A stretch of DNA of 64,000 nucleotides from Chalciporus piperatus (Eukaryota > Basidiomycota > Agaricomycetes > Boletales > Boletaceae): the NCBI GenBank assembly GCA_038093975.1, contig JBBPTG010000017.1:124001-188000 (forward strand). The letters are read 5' to 3'. Both the position numbers and the translations under genes were made by a program. The notes under the pieces were generated by a model. The model saw nothing but the letters and a program-made list of their open reading frames with translations. It did no database searches and had not been told where the DNA came from. Position 1 is the stretch's first letter; each line of letters opens with the position of its first letter. This document shows positions 23,501 to 36,240 of this stretch, piece by piece.

Positions 23501-23942
23501 GTATGCAGTGGCGCAACCGGTGAGCGACCACCCGACCACTTCGATGGCCTTCCTATCTTACAGGTAGATCACTCGCGGCACGCCTCTCCTCGATGCTGTA
23601 CATGAAACAGAAGCGCCGGTCTCCGCGTTGCTTCGGAAATTGTAGGAACACCTTGGAGCAGTCACTATTACACGCTTCTTCGAACGACCTAGACGGGACC
23701 ACTAAGAGACATTACCATATCTATCCATGTCGAACTCATTTAGTTCCAAATTCGTATCCACCTTCCGGATGCATGGGCCACTCATCCACCACTTTGGCAC
23801 ATAAAGGTGCCACTCGCCTTTGTCTTTCCACAATTTGGTGGATAACCACAACATGGCTTTGGCGGTCTCCATGAGGTATAAGAGTCCTCTGAACATGCGT
23901 TCAGACGACACACACATTACCTCTCATCAGGTACTCCTACAC

Positions 23943-24636
23943 ATGCCTTCCTCGCCTCTTCCATTTATCGCACCCTCTGGCCTCGTGACATTCCAACACG
24001 ACTTAAAAGCTCGCATCGCCTCCTTTCCTCTCGTCAAAGTCTCTCTCACCATGCGACCCTTGGCCAGAAAGAGGCCATCCATTCCATTCAATCTCAAACG
24101 CCGCTCGACGACGATCTCCTCCCATTCTTCCTCTTCCTCTGACTCGTCGTCCGACTGTAGCTCTTCCACGCGCCCAGTCTCGGAGGTGGTGGATCCCGCG
24201 ACGTTGACATATATGGCGATGGACTCACCTCCCCAAACACCTCAGTATATCACAGTGAGTGTTCTTGACGTCAAGTGAATGGAAGACATGCTGACATGAT
24301 CTCACCGCGTGTCCTTTTACGACCATTGTACAGCCCCGCATAGGCGCAAAGATCGTGGATCGGTTTTGGCCCGAGGATGAAGGGCAACATCCCGAGGAGA
24401 GTTGCCACGTCCCGGTACCGAGTCGTTACCCGACTGTGTTGGCACCCCCTCCTCATCACCGCCGTGTTGCAGGTTCCTCCATTGTCGTCGGAGGCGTTCC
24501 GTTCAGGTATGCCACTCTCTATATCTGGCCACCGTGTTGTTGTGCTTATATATCCTATTTCTGCCGATGTAGTGATCAGTTCCCCTCACGAACGAGCCCC
24601 GAGCACAACGCAGGTCCATTGCGATTCCCTTTTTAA
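23943..24636 (+). CDS. Hypothetical basic, Ser-rich protein
   Basis: The gene model has three exons, 23943..24254, 24334..24506 and 24573..24636, each bounded by good sites (GTGAGT/TACAG and GTATGC/TGTAG). The exons sum to a multiple of three and give 182 residues. The ATG follows a TATAAG box by about 65 bp. The sequence starts MPSSPLPFIAPSGLVTF, has a basic block (MRPLARKRPSIPFNLKRR), a Ser/Asp run, then PRIGAKIVDRFWPEDEGQ. I do not recognise a family. The opposite strand is also partly open, but its frames do not splice into one protein. It could be a nuclear or DNA-associated protein given the basic block; that is a guess. Confidence 0.5.
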
Positions 24637-24853
24637 TATACATTGAATGTTTATATCTTCACACTTGAACGACTTCTCTGTTTATATCATTACGATAATA
24701 ACTTTAGCATAGTTTAACGGCACTGGTAGAAGAAGTAGAATACATTAGTTTACGACACGTCCTTAACATGAATCGAATGAAGCTCACTTGAAGCACGTTG
24801 CATTTTCTTTGCTTCCCCGCCCCTCTATCAGTAACACTTGACGGACGTTGATC

Positions 24854-25665
24854 CTAGCTAGACTGATCCCCTTTCAACGGGTTTACCTCATCCAGCACTA
24901 CCTTCGTCGCCTGGACGATGACCTCCCACTCCATCCTATGCATCCTTGGCTCGTAATCGTTAAGGAGGTCCTCCCCTTTGTTCACCTCAACCTCTCGTAC
25001 GACGATCGGTGCACCCCGGTCCACTTCTGCGATCACCCGATGCACCATCACCCCGAGCTTATCCACCTCTCCCCGCTGAAACGCCTCGAACCCACGTTCC
25101 ATCGCGTTCGCGCCGTCGAACTTGCCAGGTAGTGCAGGGTGGATATTAATCACCGGAATCTCGCGCTCGACGCGTAGTCCCCCGTCGCCTTCCTCACCCT
25201 CGCCTTCAGAGGGCGGTAGTACCCGTGCGCCGCGCATCACCTCCAAAAAACCCTCGCTCACGATATGCATCCACCCTGCGAGCACAACGATGTCCGGACG
25301 CGCCTTGACGATCGCCTTTGCTACCTCGATATCATAATCATCCCTCGTCCGACCAGGCCGTGCGCGTAGGAAAGGTTGTAGTCCGATGTAAGCCGTCGGG
25401 ATCGGTGGGTTTGCGGATGATGCGCGGACGAGACCGTGGGCTGCTTTGCGATTTGAGAGGACGAGGACGATTTGGGCGTGAGGTAGGTTTGGGGTGTTGC
25501 AGGCGTCCATGAGCGCTTGGAGGTTCGTACCTGATTGGGGAAAGGATGCGCGTTAGTAGGACCGGATAGGTGTGATTGAAGGGGAGATTACATACCTGAG
25601 CCGGAGATGAGGACTGCTATTCTGCGGGGGCCATCTGTTGGTGCGGGTCCGTTTGATGATGACAT
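24854..25665 (-). CDS. ADE8: Phosphoribosylglycinamide formyltransferase (GAR transformylase)
   Basis: This enzyme transfers a formyl group from 10-formyltetrahydrofolate to GAR in de novo purine synthesis. Exon 1 is 25665..25596 (MSSSNGPAPTDG, then IAVLISGSG) and exon 2 is 25530..24854; the junction restores ISGSGTNLQAL, the phosphate-binding N-terminus. The protein is 248 residues. Catalytic and folate-site blocks are present: VVLAGWMHIVSEGFL, INIHPALPGKFDG (with the conserved Asn and His), GVMVHRVIAEVDRGAPI (His and Asp side). A Glu/Gly-rich insert (SEGEGEEGDGG) sits before IPVINIHP and looks like a lineage-specific loop. It is a monofunctional enzyme, as in yeast. Confidence 0.95.
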
Positions 25666-26406
25666 CGTGAGGGTAAGACGAGATAGGATTAATTGGACTG
25701 TGGATGAACTGGGACTCTAGGAGAGGAGAGCTTAAGAGTATAATCTCAATCGATTCGATCACGCGCACGATGGACGATCTGTGTTCGACGGATGCGGTAC
25801 GATCTAAAACGTTATCTCACGACCCGGAAATCGTTCAAGTTAACGTTCAAGTCCTCTAGGCTCCCAACTCGTATAACTTCCTCGGAGGCGCAGCACAAGA
25901 ACTCTATGTTTTTTGTTCAGGTCTGGACGGAACAGACCTCCTCAGCGTTAGTACTGAACGACTCCACAGGCTGCAACCAAACTGGCTAATCTGATATCCC
26001 AGCAGCACTCCATCTCAACAAACCTTACAAGGAACCTCGACCAACGCCGTGCCGAATTACCATGGCAGCCAAGGATCTATCGCCAGTAAAGCAAACACTT
26101 CGCTGGCACCGAACCATTTGCGGCCAGACCCTCTAGTCTGAACTCAATCAACGGTCGTTCGGCCGCCGACGCAATCAAAAGATCAACAACGGGGACAATA
26201 TTCCGGTTTGGACAAACCGCCGCGTTTTCCCCGTCTAACACACTCGTTTGGTGCATTGTACTCGGACAGTGCAGTGCCAGCGCTCTCTTCTTGATCGATC
26301 GATGGCAAAGTTGCGTACGTGAAAAAAAAATAAACAGAAATAGATAAGTCTGAGTAATTGGACTTTGTCATCAGGATAACTCAAAAATAGATCATCAATA
26401 CTCACG

Positions 26407-26619
26407 TCAAGGTAAGTCCAAAATGGGGTTAGCAGAAGCAATGCCGAACGTTGCATAGATCGCGGAGTATTTTTCGGCTTGGAGACTTGTCGACAACACT
26501 CTGACAATGTCGCACTGGCAACCCTCACTCACGCAGTGGAACTTATCGTGAGCTCGTACAGCTTTGCACACACGACCAGGAACACGCAAGAGAACATTAT
26601 CTTCCCTAATCATCTTCAT
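26407..26619 (-). other. Small open frame, unknown
   Basis: An ATG-initiated 70-codon frame with three Cys in its middle (FHCVSEGCQCDIV) ending in ATFGIASANPILDLP. Composition is protein-like, but there is no family match and no convincing neighbouring exon. It is possibly a small protein or a chance frame. Confidence 0.2.
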
Positions 26620-27013
26620 GATTCTAGTCCCCTGTCCTGCGTTTTCCTCTTCCCGCCGGACACCTCGGCGCGACCTGGATTCTCCATGCGCTCTGTCAGG
26701 CCTCTTTCGGGATTTGCCGACCCCTGTTGTATCTCACCTCTCGCGCCCAGGCCTAGTCTGCCTTCCCACCCACCGAATCTAGTATGCAGATTCGCATGAC
26801 GCTAGCGCGATCTCGCCTTTCATTCCGTTCCGAAGTTTTCCAGATTGTCAGTGTCACCAGACTACCTTTCAGCTTTCACGCGACTTCTCGCAGAGCAGCC
26901 CACTCACGCGACAAACGCGTATGAATCTGCTTCCCACCTCTTGTCACGGCACTACATAGCCCTCGCGACACTACTAATGAACCGATGATGATATAAACAA
27001 CTAATCAAGGGGA

Positions 27014-27052
27014 GACAGACTGCTCCCGACTTCATTCGGGAACCAGTCTGTC
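27014..27052. repeat. Perfect-arm hairpin 1
   Basis: GACAGACTG (27014-27022) pairs with CAGTCTGTC (27044-27052). Inside it TCCCGA pairs with TCGGGA. This gives a 15-bp stem with a small asymmetric bulge and a six-base loop. Confidence 0.7.
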
Positions 27053-27123
27053 ATTCATCAAGCGCTGTCCATGTCACTCGCAGCGTCCTGGCGTCGGACA
27101 ATCCCCCTCAACTAAGTATTCGT

Positions 27124-27169
27124 GACTTGACAGACTGCGCCGTTAAGATACGCCAGTCTGAGTCAAGTC
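27124..27169. repeat. Hairpin 2, related to hairpin 1
   Basis: GACTTGACAGACTG (27124-27137) pairs with CAGTCTGAGTCAAGTC (27154-27169), with a two-base bulge. It shares the core CAGACTG with hairpin 1, about 100 bp away. Confidence 0.65.
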
Positions 27170-28463
27170 ATCGCTGCTTACACAGGACCTCCCGATCGGC
27201 GGGCAAGACTCACTGAAACTCACAAGTCAAAAATACAGACATGCGTACCGGGCGGGCCGCCCTCGTCGGACTCGAAGTAGGATTCAAACGTCGGGGATTC
27301 CTCAAGGCCTCAAGGCCTCAAGCTCAAGTCTCATTTCACCCCCCCTTCGACATATAATATAATTCGTCGTGACGTGTCCATGTCACTTGCCACAGATCGG
27401 ATCGATCTCGAATTCGGGACATGTACATTCACATATGACCCTCCTCGACCACGTTTCAATGCACTCGAGCCCATGTCTCACCTCCTGGCGTACCTAGGTA
27501 GTCATACTCTTATCGTCTATATCTTGAACAGTATTATCTGGCCCATTGGACGTGGACAGGTTTCAAAAACTGCGAGTGGGCCACAAGACCTGTCATATGA
27601 CCGTATCTTCCCCGTCGACGTCCCTTTCCGCCGAGGCCCGAAATGTGCAACGACCTCGAGGCAGCAGCTCACCTATAGGCTATATGCCTTGCCTTGCCTC
27701 GCCTTGGCCGAGGACGGATAAGCTTCCATGTGCTTCTCGAACCCCCAAAACACGCGATCGAATTCCCAACTTCACATACGAGTTGTGGACGTCCCCGGTA
27801 CACGTGTAGACAAACGTTTTGCATCAAACTTCTTCAGGACCGATCACACGTCCAAGTCGTACGACAATCGATTAATCTTAGTGATCTTAGTCTTAGTCTT
27901 AGTCTTTCATTCCCTTCCCAGAAACGTCAAACAATGAGTTCTAACGACCGTTCGTCGAGGGACCAATTTCTATTTTATTGTATGTATTCTAGTCTTTCGT
28001 TGCAGAACGACGGGAGGAACAAAAACCTAGATAGGGAATGTAAGGGAGGCGATGGACAAAAGGAGCGATATTGTGTTTCTGTTTTATAGAGAGAGGGATA
28101 GTACAACGCACGACAGGGTGGTCGATAATTATAAGTATGAAGGGGTGGAGAGAACACAACAACAACAACAGTGACCACCAGGCGACGATGGGAAGGTTGG
28201 TCGAACAATTTGCCATATCAACAGCTGGTTGGGATAACTTAGGAGGAGCGGAGAAGAGCAACACACGATCAGGGAAAGGTATAAGGGGAACGTACACATC
28301 CAACGTCCAAAAACAGACACGAGAGCAAGCAACGGAAGAAGACAAGAGGGAGAGAACCACGAACGTCGTCCCAAAGCCAAGACGAAGTGGTAAAAGACGG
28401 TAGTAGTCACGCCAGACGCCAAGGATGCGCGGATAAAAGGAATGGGGAGAACGTACAACATCC

Positions 28464-29990
28464 TCAAAGCATCATACCATATCCTCCAGCGTTGGCATTC
28501 ACGTGGATGGGCGTGCTCATGGCTTGTTTCATGCCCATTCCGTTCATGCCCTCTTCTCCCCTTCCACTCCACAAGCCGGTGTTGATGTGCAGCCCACTCG
28601 TGCTCATCCTTCTGGTGATGCTGTAATCTGCCATCGTGGTGGACATCTCGTAGCCTCCTCGGGAGGCGACTTGAGGCGGAGATCCGTACCCACTGCCTGC
28701 AGAGGCACTTCCACTCCTCTCCCGCTCTCCCTGACTCGAGCCCACTGATGAGGCATCGTCGCCATCAGCTGCGTATGCCATCGCAGCCTGTTGCTGATGC
28801 TGATGCTGAAGTGCTAAAAGTTCCTGGCGTTTGAGGTTTGCGGGATAAGCATAGTCGGTATAAGCTCCGGCAGATACCAAGGACGATGAATGAGTAACGG
28901 GGTGTGCGCTGTTTGGAGGGGTGAACATAGCCCGTTGCGCTTGAAGCTGGAGCTGGGAATTGTACGCCGAATACATGTTTGCAGCCCAAGCAGCAACTTT
29001 GTCAGCCTCAGGTGTTACGTGTTGTTGTGCGACGTGGGAAACACCAGAGAAGTGCGAGGGCTCGTAGAGAGCGGGCATCGTCGGGTTCTCGAAAGAAACA
29101 GAGGGTGGCATTTGGGCGATCATGGGACCACCATGAGAGGCAGGCTGAAGTCGAGGCATTATGCGAGCCATGTTGATGTCAGAAGAGGTCGCATTGCCCG
29201 CAGGAATGTTGCGTCCGCAAACGGCGGTGCCCCTGTGCATAGCCGGTGCGTTTGTGACCATGGCATCCTCATTCTCGTCCATAATAGTTGGCGTGGGACC
29301 AGAGAATTCCTCATCGCCTTCTTCGAAGCCGTCATATTGTCCCTGGCCGTCTTCGTCTTCTTCGCCAAGACTGGCACCAAGAACCTCGACTTCCCCACTA
29401 AGCACCATGGCGAATCCTTCCCCTCGGACTGGTTCATCGACACGAGGAAGAGCGGCACGATCACGCCATTCGTTGAGTTCCCTGCGAAGTGCGTCGGATT
29501 CGAGTTTAAGTAAACGCAGTTCACGTGAAGCGAGAAGACCATGGCGGCGAGATGCATGGACGTGCGCGATAGATGAGTTTACAATAGCAGACTTGGAAGG
29601 CCTGCGGATCTGAGAGAGATTCGGGAGCAAAGCGGCGAGGTCCTGGAGACGTGGGTTAATATATCAAACAGGAAGTATAATCGGAAATGGGCTTGCCAAA
29701 AATCTGCCGTTTAAAGTTTCTCTGCGCTGCCTCTCGACAGCGTTGTGAGTGGCACGGCGCTCTGCAGTATTGGCGCGACGGCTGGGCTTTCTCTTTACCA
29801 GAGTGGCAGCGCTGTTAGAGGTCGAGGTGGGTGACTGAGGCACGTTTTGTGCCTCCGAAGATTGAGGGAGAGACATAGATTGGTTGTTATTTGGCGAAAC
29901 CGGGGTTTGCGGGGGAAGGGAACCATCTTCAGAGGATGGAGACTGACCGCCGGAAGGAACGGAAGAAACGATCGGGAGTGGGAGGGCCAT
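28464..29990 (-). CDS. bHLH transcription factor
   Basis: This is a nuclear DNA-binding regulator. The basic region reads RRATHNAVERQRRETLNGRF with the His-Glu-Arg pattern typical of E-box (CACGTG-class) binders; helix 1 continues across the intron into LDLAALLPNLSQ, and helix 2 is KSAIVNSSIAHVHAS. A leucine-rich coiled segment (LRLLKLESDALRRELNEW) follows. Exons are 29990..29697 and 29642..28464, giving 490 residues. The intron (29696-29643, 54 nt) starts with GCAAGC instead of GT, and no GT in the region would keep the helix-loop-helix in frame. The C-terminal half is disordered, with an acidic block (GEEDEDGQGQYDGFEEGDEE) and a Gln/His run (LQHQHQQQ). The target genes are unknown. Confidence 0.88.
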
Positions 29991-32900
29991 TGTGAACTGG
30001 ATCTAAGTAGTGAAATGTGAAATGGAACAGCGGCGATAACACAATAGACAGAGAAGACGATTGAGATTAAGAGGGGTGAACGATAGAATTTTACAAGGGG
30101 GACCGGACGTGAACAGAAAAGGTACGCGAACGAAGTTCAGCGGAGACCCTTTTGCTTTCTTGGAGGGGAGTCGGTGAAGAGGGTAACTGCGATAAATCAG
30201 AGCAGCGAGCCGAGCTCAAGCGTACTACTGATGGGTCCTTTGAGGCTGGGGTATTGTAGTGCGGGGAGTGAGAAGCCGGCAAGGGTCGCGAGATCTAGCA
30301 AGAGAGTGAGGATAAGACAAGATATGGAGATTTCTAGAGGACATACTACAAGCGGTATCCTTGGTTGCGGCGAGGCTTTGTCGGAAAAGAGGGAGGAGAA
30401 AGGGAAGCAGGACACTCAAAGGACCATGCGACGGAGGAGCAGGATGGTTGTGGTCAGAAGACGACAGCTACATAACACACAGAATGTCTATCCGAATATC
30501 TTCTCGGCTAGCTCCGTAACGTTTCTTTATTTTCTCATTTTCTCTTTCTCACATTTATTATCTTTCGTTTTTATTGCTTATCTAGCCGATGTCACATCTT
30601 TGCCGGCATCCACAAATCAGCCCTTCCGTTGTTCCCACTCTGCCACTTCAAATCTCTGATCGTCCCCCTTCTGGTCCTCGTTCCCTTTCAGGTTTATCCT
30701 CTCATCCCCATATCCATCGCTCAATCTTCACCTCGCCAAGTTCATCCCCAATACTGTTCTAAACCCGGAATCCATACCCAACAGTGTAGTTCCGTCCGGT
30801 GCCGCAACTCTCCATTGTATCATATCCACAACAGCTCTCTCATTTCCTCATCTCCGGGCCCTGCTTACTCCCTCGAAATGCTATCTTGAGACCCACAGCG
30901 GTGTCGCATTTCTCACCGCAAACTCTGCTTTGTCCAGACTCCCTTCTCGGGTGCCCTGGCTATTTTCACACTCCCCGAGATCACCAGACTATTTCCACCC
31001 CTTCCCATTTGCTCTCGATAGCCAAGTAGTTTAATTTCGCTGGGTCGTCGTAGCGAAGGCACCCTCGAGAAGAACAATGATCTTAATCTGCATAATACGT
31101 CGTAACCCTTGTTTTTGCTCGCGAGGTAGTGTCCGATCCTTCAAAATGTTCTACGACTTTGCGCTCACAGTGACATCTCCAAGAATATGGGTGCATTGTC
31201 TAGGCCACTGAAAGCTTCCGGCTTCCTGTGGCACTGGCATTCGGCTACTACTTTTGCGTTGAAATCACGAGCCATTCCACGAGGACAGTCAAATACTTGT
31301 CGCCCTCTGAAACCGGTGGGGGTTATATCAGGTAAGTAGTCGAATGGTTGTGCAGTGTCATAGTCATGCGCTGTCATACCATGTCACGAGACGACGTCTG
31401 ACTTGTCGACTCTTGTCGGTCGTGCAAATTGACACATTTCTACTCACCGGCCTTTCGTTTTGCCTCTAATTGTGGGTCGGTGCCGCCCAAGGCACCATAA
31501 CGCGGAGACCCAAGTATGTACATATGTACTGCAACCCGACGGTAACAGCAAGTCAAGTCAATGGTACGCCAAAGGAAGTTTATTCCTGCTAATAGACTTT
31601 CCGTAGATGAAATTCTATTCTATTCGAACAAGTCTGACCAGGAAAGGAAGTTTTCCGGCGTGCCGGTAGTAGAAATGAAACGCGCTGAGCACAAAACTGC
31701 CACAAGCAGTCATCATAACCCCCCATTTGGATGACTTTTGAGACCCGGTTTATTCTACGGGTGGTTAAATAAACCCTGTGGAAATCCATCCCATTGCGAG
31801 TCAACGTTACCTTCATCTCCGACTCCTCTTTCGGGTTTATCTTCTTTTATCTGGCCCGCTGTACTATGGGCGTCGGGCAGCATTATTGGAAACAAAGAGG
31901 ACCTTGAACATTTCGAGATGTCCGTCGCCAGGATACGTCCCTTCATTTCGTCGTCCCAGGGCTGATGCAGATTGACATGGATTTACTGACCTAATAATCG
32001 ATCACCCTCGCTTGCTTGCCCAATCTGTGCAGATTACTACTCAAAATCTTGAACCCCCGCGATACTTCGTGACCACGAATATGCGCCCCTTCAGTAATGG
32101 GTCAAGGGCCAGATCAAAACGATCAAAACCGCCGACGCCACACATAAACATCGTTGTCCTCTGATCGACGTGAAGGGAAACCGAGCGACGCCGAGTTATC
32201 CATGCCGTGAACATTAATCCCATATTCAAGGGGAGATCTGAGAGATCGCTTCGACGAGGCACCAGTGATGGAGCGTATCTGTATACACTGTATTGTCGAC
32301 GCAAACTGTTGTGGCCGCCTCAGCAACTCTCCGTTTGATTTGAACTGCTTACTCTGATTTGGGTTGGCTTGAGGATTGAATATAGTGGGGCTAGAACGAG
32401 CGCTCGTTTGAATGAAGAACCTTGACCGCAATTGTCTAGTTCGAGAGTGCCGTCATGTTCTGATAGATTCGGGCATCGTGTATACGCCGGGTCGACGCTT
32501 GGTCACATTCCAGTCCTCGATACTGTTAGACTCTCGATTTAACACTTTGAGTTGGGGTGCTGTCGCCAGATCGCGTTAGACCATGTCCAAGGATTTGGGT
32601 TGTACATCAACTGAGTGGTTGCGGGGGAGGCCTGAGCTTGATGAAACGGTGGATCCAAACAGTGGGGCGCAATCCATGGAGAAACTTGGAGGGTACATAC
32701 TACAAGGCACCCGTAGCCGTACTTCGTTAGCAAATCAACTCCGTCACTCCGTCCAGACAGTGGGGCAACGCACCATAGTATTTAGTAAGTAGGTTTTGTT
32801 TGGGTTTTGTAGTCGTTCAGTGCATCCAGATGGCTGTGTTCCGAATAAGTCAATATCAATGTTCGGCTGCAGCCATTCATTATTCCCTTACGGTCCAAGA

Positions 32901-34979
32901 TTCTTTGGCGCGCTGCTCTAGGTGATCGCTAGAACCTATCTAACTCCCGAGAGGAGCAGCGGTGGGCTCTTGGACTCGGCCGTGGCAAACGGGTTCTAGA
33001 GATGGGATCATTTGATCGTCTGCCGTGCCATCGTACCAACGCCAGCTGAAATCGGCGCAATGCTCCGAGTTAGTCTGTACCTTCAGTTATAAACGACGAC
33101 CTCAATCCGAGACTTCACGAACGACATGTAAGAGGAACGTGTTCTTGATAGAAATATGAGCGCTTACGATCAAAAGTCGGAATTATGTTGGTTGCCCATG
33201 AATATCCCCTTCTAGGTCGTCGGTGCGAATGTTTGCCGGACCGGAAGCATGGCGATGTAGGACTCGGTTATGGACCATAAGTAGCGAAAGCACCTTATCC
33301 ACGCAACTTCATTACTGCACCTCGGTGTAGCGATATCAGACGTCACTGAGAAATTAAGTGAGACCAACTGTACTCCAACTGTGCGAACAGGACATCCAAC
33401 CCCGAGGATTAAGGGGACAGTCCGTAAAGTGGGTGAGGACTCGGGCTCCGCGGACGCCTTAGAGGTGATCTGGCGAGACATGGTTCGAGTTCTGCGAAAC
33501 GGGTAAGTAGAAAGGAAAGTTGACGATTCACAAACTTGCGAGGTCAACGAGGCAACACCAAGGCGTGATTTGATCGCACATCGCGACGACGCGTCCTTGC
33601 ACCCTCTAAAAATGAGTAAAATGCATTTCCGTCGTGTGCTTGACATGCGGACGGTTGAGGAGGGTTGGGTAGTACTTGCATGGCTTGTTTGCCGCCGGCG
33701 CACTCGGGAACATTTGCTACAGAAAAAAATCCGAATCCCTAATTAGCGACACTTTGTCTTCCTATCCGTCTTCTCCCGCAGCTCGGGGTTCAGGAGAGGC
33801 TGGGGTGCACCTCGCCAGTTCAGACTATTTGATCCAAGGATCCGATATCAGTCCTAAAATTTCCTGCCTGAGTAGATACCCTATCGTTTCTCCCCATACG
33901 GAACGAGTAGTTACCGACGTTGGGCACGAACCGTTGTCGTGACCTAGTACGCGGGCGGTGCATCAGTACCAGTGTTGGCCGAGCTTGCTTTACCGACGCA
34001 GTGCTCGTCTACCAGTGTTATGCGTTTGACCACAAGATGAAATCACACGGCGATAATCAACACGGGCATCGAGTCGTTCAGCTCGAAGTCGGAAGTCGTG
34101 GTGCCCACTGGTGACCGTTACGAACGAGAAATGCACGTGTTGACCACTCGCTGAGCGACTCGATGAAGAAACGTTGCCGCAGTTGCATCCAAGGCGGCGG
34201 CGCCTGCCCAGTGCCGAGGAACACCAAGAATCCACCGTGGCAGGGCTATGTTGCACCACCGTCGATAACTCAGGCTGGCAGAAGGGAAGAGAAGGTTGTA
34301 GATGGAAACCCGTCCAGAAATACACACACTGCAGCTCACTACAGTCACCGATCGAGGTCGGTCTGTCTTAGAGACCATCCAACTTTCAACGCGGTCAAAA
34401 CTTGAAGTCGATGACAAGCCCTGCCACATGTCCCGGGCCGACATTCGATGGCAAACCGCGCGTATGTATAGAGATCATAGTCAATGATCAATGCCACCAA
34501 TCAACGATGACATGACAGATGGGCCCTAGGCGAGCAGGCGAGTGGTGGCAGACCATTCTCCGATTGTCGTGTTTTCTCGATTCAAGTTCAGTGTGAACAT
34601 CCTCTGAGGGATTCTCACACTGGCAATAATTCACCGTTCTCCGAGTTTCAGGTCTCTGCCGATGCGATAAACCGCTGCCCGAACGAAACCAATACACATC
34701 GGAGCAACAAAACAGCGCCCCAAGCCACTTCGAGCCTACCGAGCTAGAAGCTGTAAGTACTGCCTTCTGACACTGACAAACTGATGCGGCCACGATGGGC
34801 CCTGGTATATTACCTCCGCGAACAACTCATCTCCTCGATATTATTCGCATGCGGGCATCGATGCCCTAAGATCATTCGTGCCCTCGAGACTCTCGCCTGG
34901 GGTGTCATAAAGCGACTGGACTTTGACAGAACTTCTATCACCCCAACGACAACCCCACCCGCGACCCACTGCGCTAAAC
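29991..34979. other. Gene-poor region, about 5 kb
   Basis: I found no exon chain or recognisable domain on either strand. The first 600 bases are the upstream region of the bHLH gene and include a pyrimidine-rich stretch at about 30520-30590. Open frames such as 33212-33703 (minus, 163 codons) are Ser/Thr/Arg-rich without family features. The rest may be decayed genes or regulatory spacer. Confidence 0.5.
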
Positions 34980-35532
34980 ATGTTCAAGCCCTTATTCTCT
35001 CTTGCTCTCTTCGCCGCAGCCGCCTTTGCGCAGAAGGCTGATATCGGGCTACCCCAGAAAGGCGCTACCGTGACTGCTGGGGACAGCATGATCGTTCAAG
35101 TTCAACGTCCCGTATGTCTTCTCCTCCCATTACCTCCACCCGATCGATAACTCGTGCTAACCACTCCGTTCACGTTTGGTCACAACAGAACACCCAAACA
35201 GGCTCCGAGGAGGTGGCAGTCGTGATCGGCTTCCAGTCATGCTCAAGTGGCCAATGTGTCTCCCCGGCCCAGGACATGGGCAGCATCTTGTACAACGGGC
35301 CTTTTAACCCTCAATACCACGAGCCTTACCTGCCTCCGTATGAGAACTTCACTGTCCAGGTTCCTAGCACCGCATCAAGTGGTACCGCGATCATTGGTGT
35401 TGCGCATGTTACCCTCATCGCGGTGAGTGTCAGGTATTGACAGAATCAGCGTCGCCATTGATCAATATCCTTTAGGCTGGTCTCTATCCCTTCATGGAGG
35501 TTCTCAACCAGACCGTCACTGTTGCTTCATGA
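34980..35532 (+). CDS. Small secreted protein, unknown function
   Basis: Three exons, 34980..35111, 35189..35422 and 35476..35532, all joined in phase 0, give 140 residues. A clear signal peptide (MFKPLFSLALFAAAAFA, cut before QKADIG) is followed by a predicted beta-rich domain: GLPQKGATVTAGDSMIVQVQ, EEVAVVIGFQSCSSGQC, NGPFNPQYHEPYLPPYENFT. Two Cys in SCSSGQC could form a disulphide, and there are two N-glycosylation sites (NFT near the middle, NQT near the end). I recall similar unnamed small secreted proteins in other Agaricomycetes, but no functional name. No GPI tail is evident. Confidence 0.75.
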
Positions 35533-36240
35533 CATATCGGACTTGAAATTTTTTCATGTTTCTGGACCATTGAACGATGTTGCTCTACGTATTTCTTCTG
35601 GACTTTGGTGTATGATCAAGTACTTACAACAAGAGTTTTAATTTGATACACCCGTGCTTTCTTCACAACGCACCGCTTGTCCTTCAGCCTGGTTTCAGGT
35701 TCAGACCTTCCTCACCACGCAGGACCGGATCATGATGACTGAATACTCTTTAACTCAAACCTGGATGTTATTGTTTGAACAAGAAAGCCTAACTCTTGCA
35801 AGTACATCGGAGCCAAAGGAAGTGATGCGCGATGCATAGCGCGAAAAACATCATGATCGCATTTCAAACGAACCTTTGAAGGTGATTAGTAGCCCCATTC
35901 TACGTCCCTTGTTGATCTTACGCCTTTGAACTGACTAGGAGAAGTTATTTGCATCCAGGACTCGGACATGCCAGTGGCACAGAACGATCCTACTCCCAGG
36001 TCGTGCTGTCTGTCGAGGAACACGGTAAGACGGTTTCAGTAGGCTAAGAAGCAGACGCAAAACTGCAGTATCGCCGCCAGTAATATGGCCATGGCTGGCA
36101 AAAACGACAGAGGAGAAGCGCGTAGTCGCACCACGTCTGAGTCGCCAATGGCTGTCAATCTCTTGGTAAGACCTTCCATTGAGTCGGATTACATGACAGT
36201 GCCTAAGAAAACACTAAGATTTTGAAAAAAAAGGATGGAT
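35533..36240. other. Gene-free spacer
   Basis: About 700 bases with nothing recognisable; probably the 3' flanks of the two convergent neighbours. Confidence 0.5.

Larger units (their letters stand above)
25666..28463. other. Long intergenic region, 25.7-28.5 kb
   Basis: No well-supported gene lies here. A 70-codon minus-strand frame at 26407-26619 is listed separately. Two hairpins lie at 27014-27052 and 27124-27169. There is a CCTCAAGG triple repeat near 27300-27320 and a CTTAGT hexamer run at about 27877-27906. The last 500 bases are probably the 3' flank of the bHLH gene, with a CAA run near 28160. Confidence 0.5.

Noticed and set aside
23702..24169. Minus-strand acidic frames opposite the gene at 23943
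   Set aside because: They do not splice into one protein, while the plus strand has a TATA box, ATG and three exons that join in phase.
28071..28403. A 110-codon plus-strand frame
   Set aside because: It lies in the likely 3' flank of the bHLH gene and its composition follows a CAA repeat.
33212..33703. A 163-codon minus-strand frame
   Set aside because: Ser/Thr/Arg-rich translation without motifs and no supporting splice sites; treated as a chance frame.
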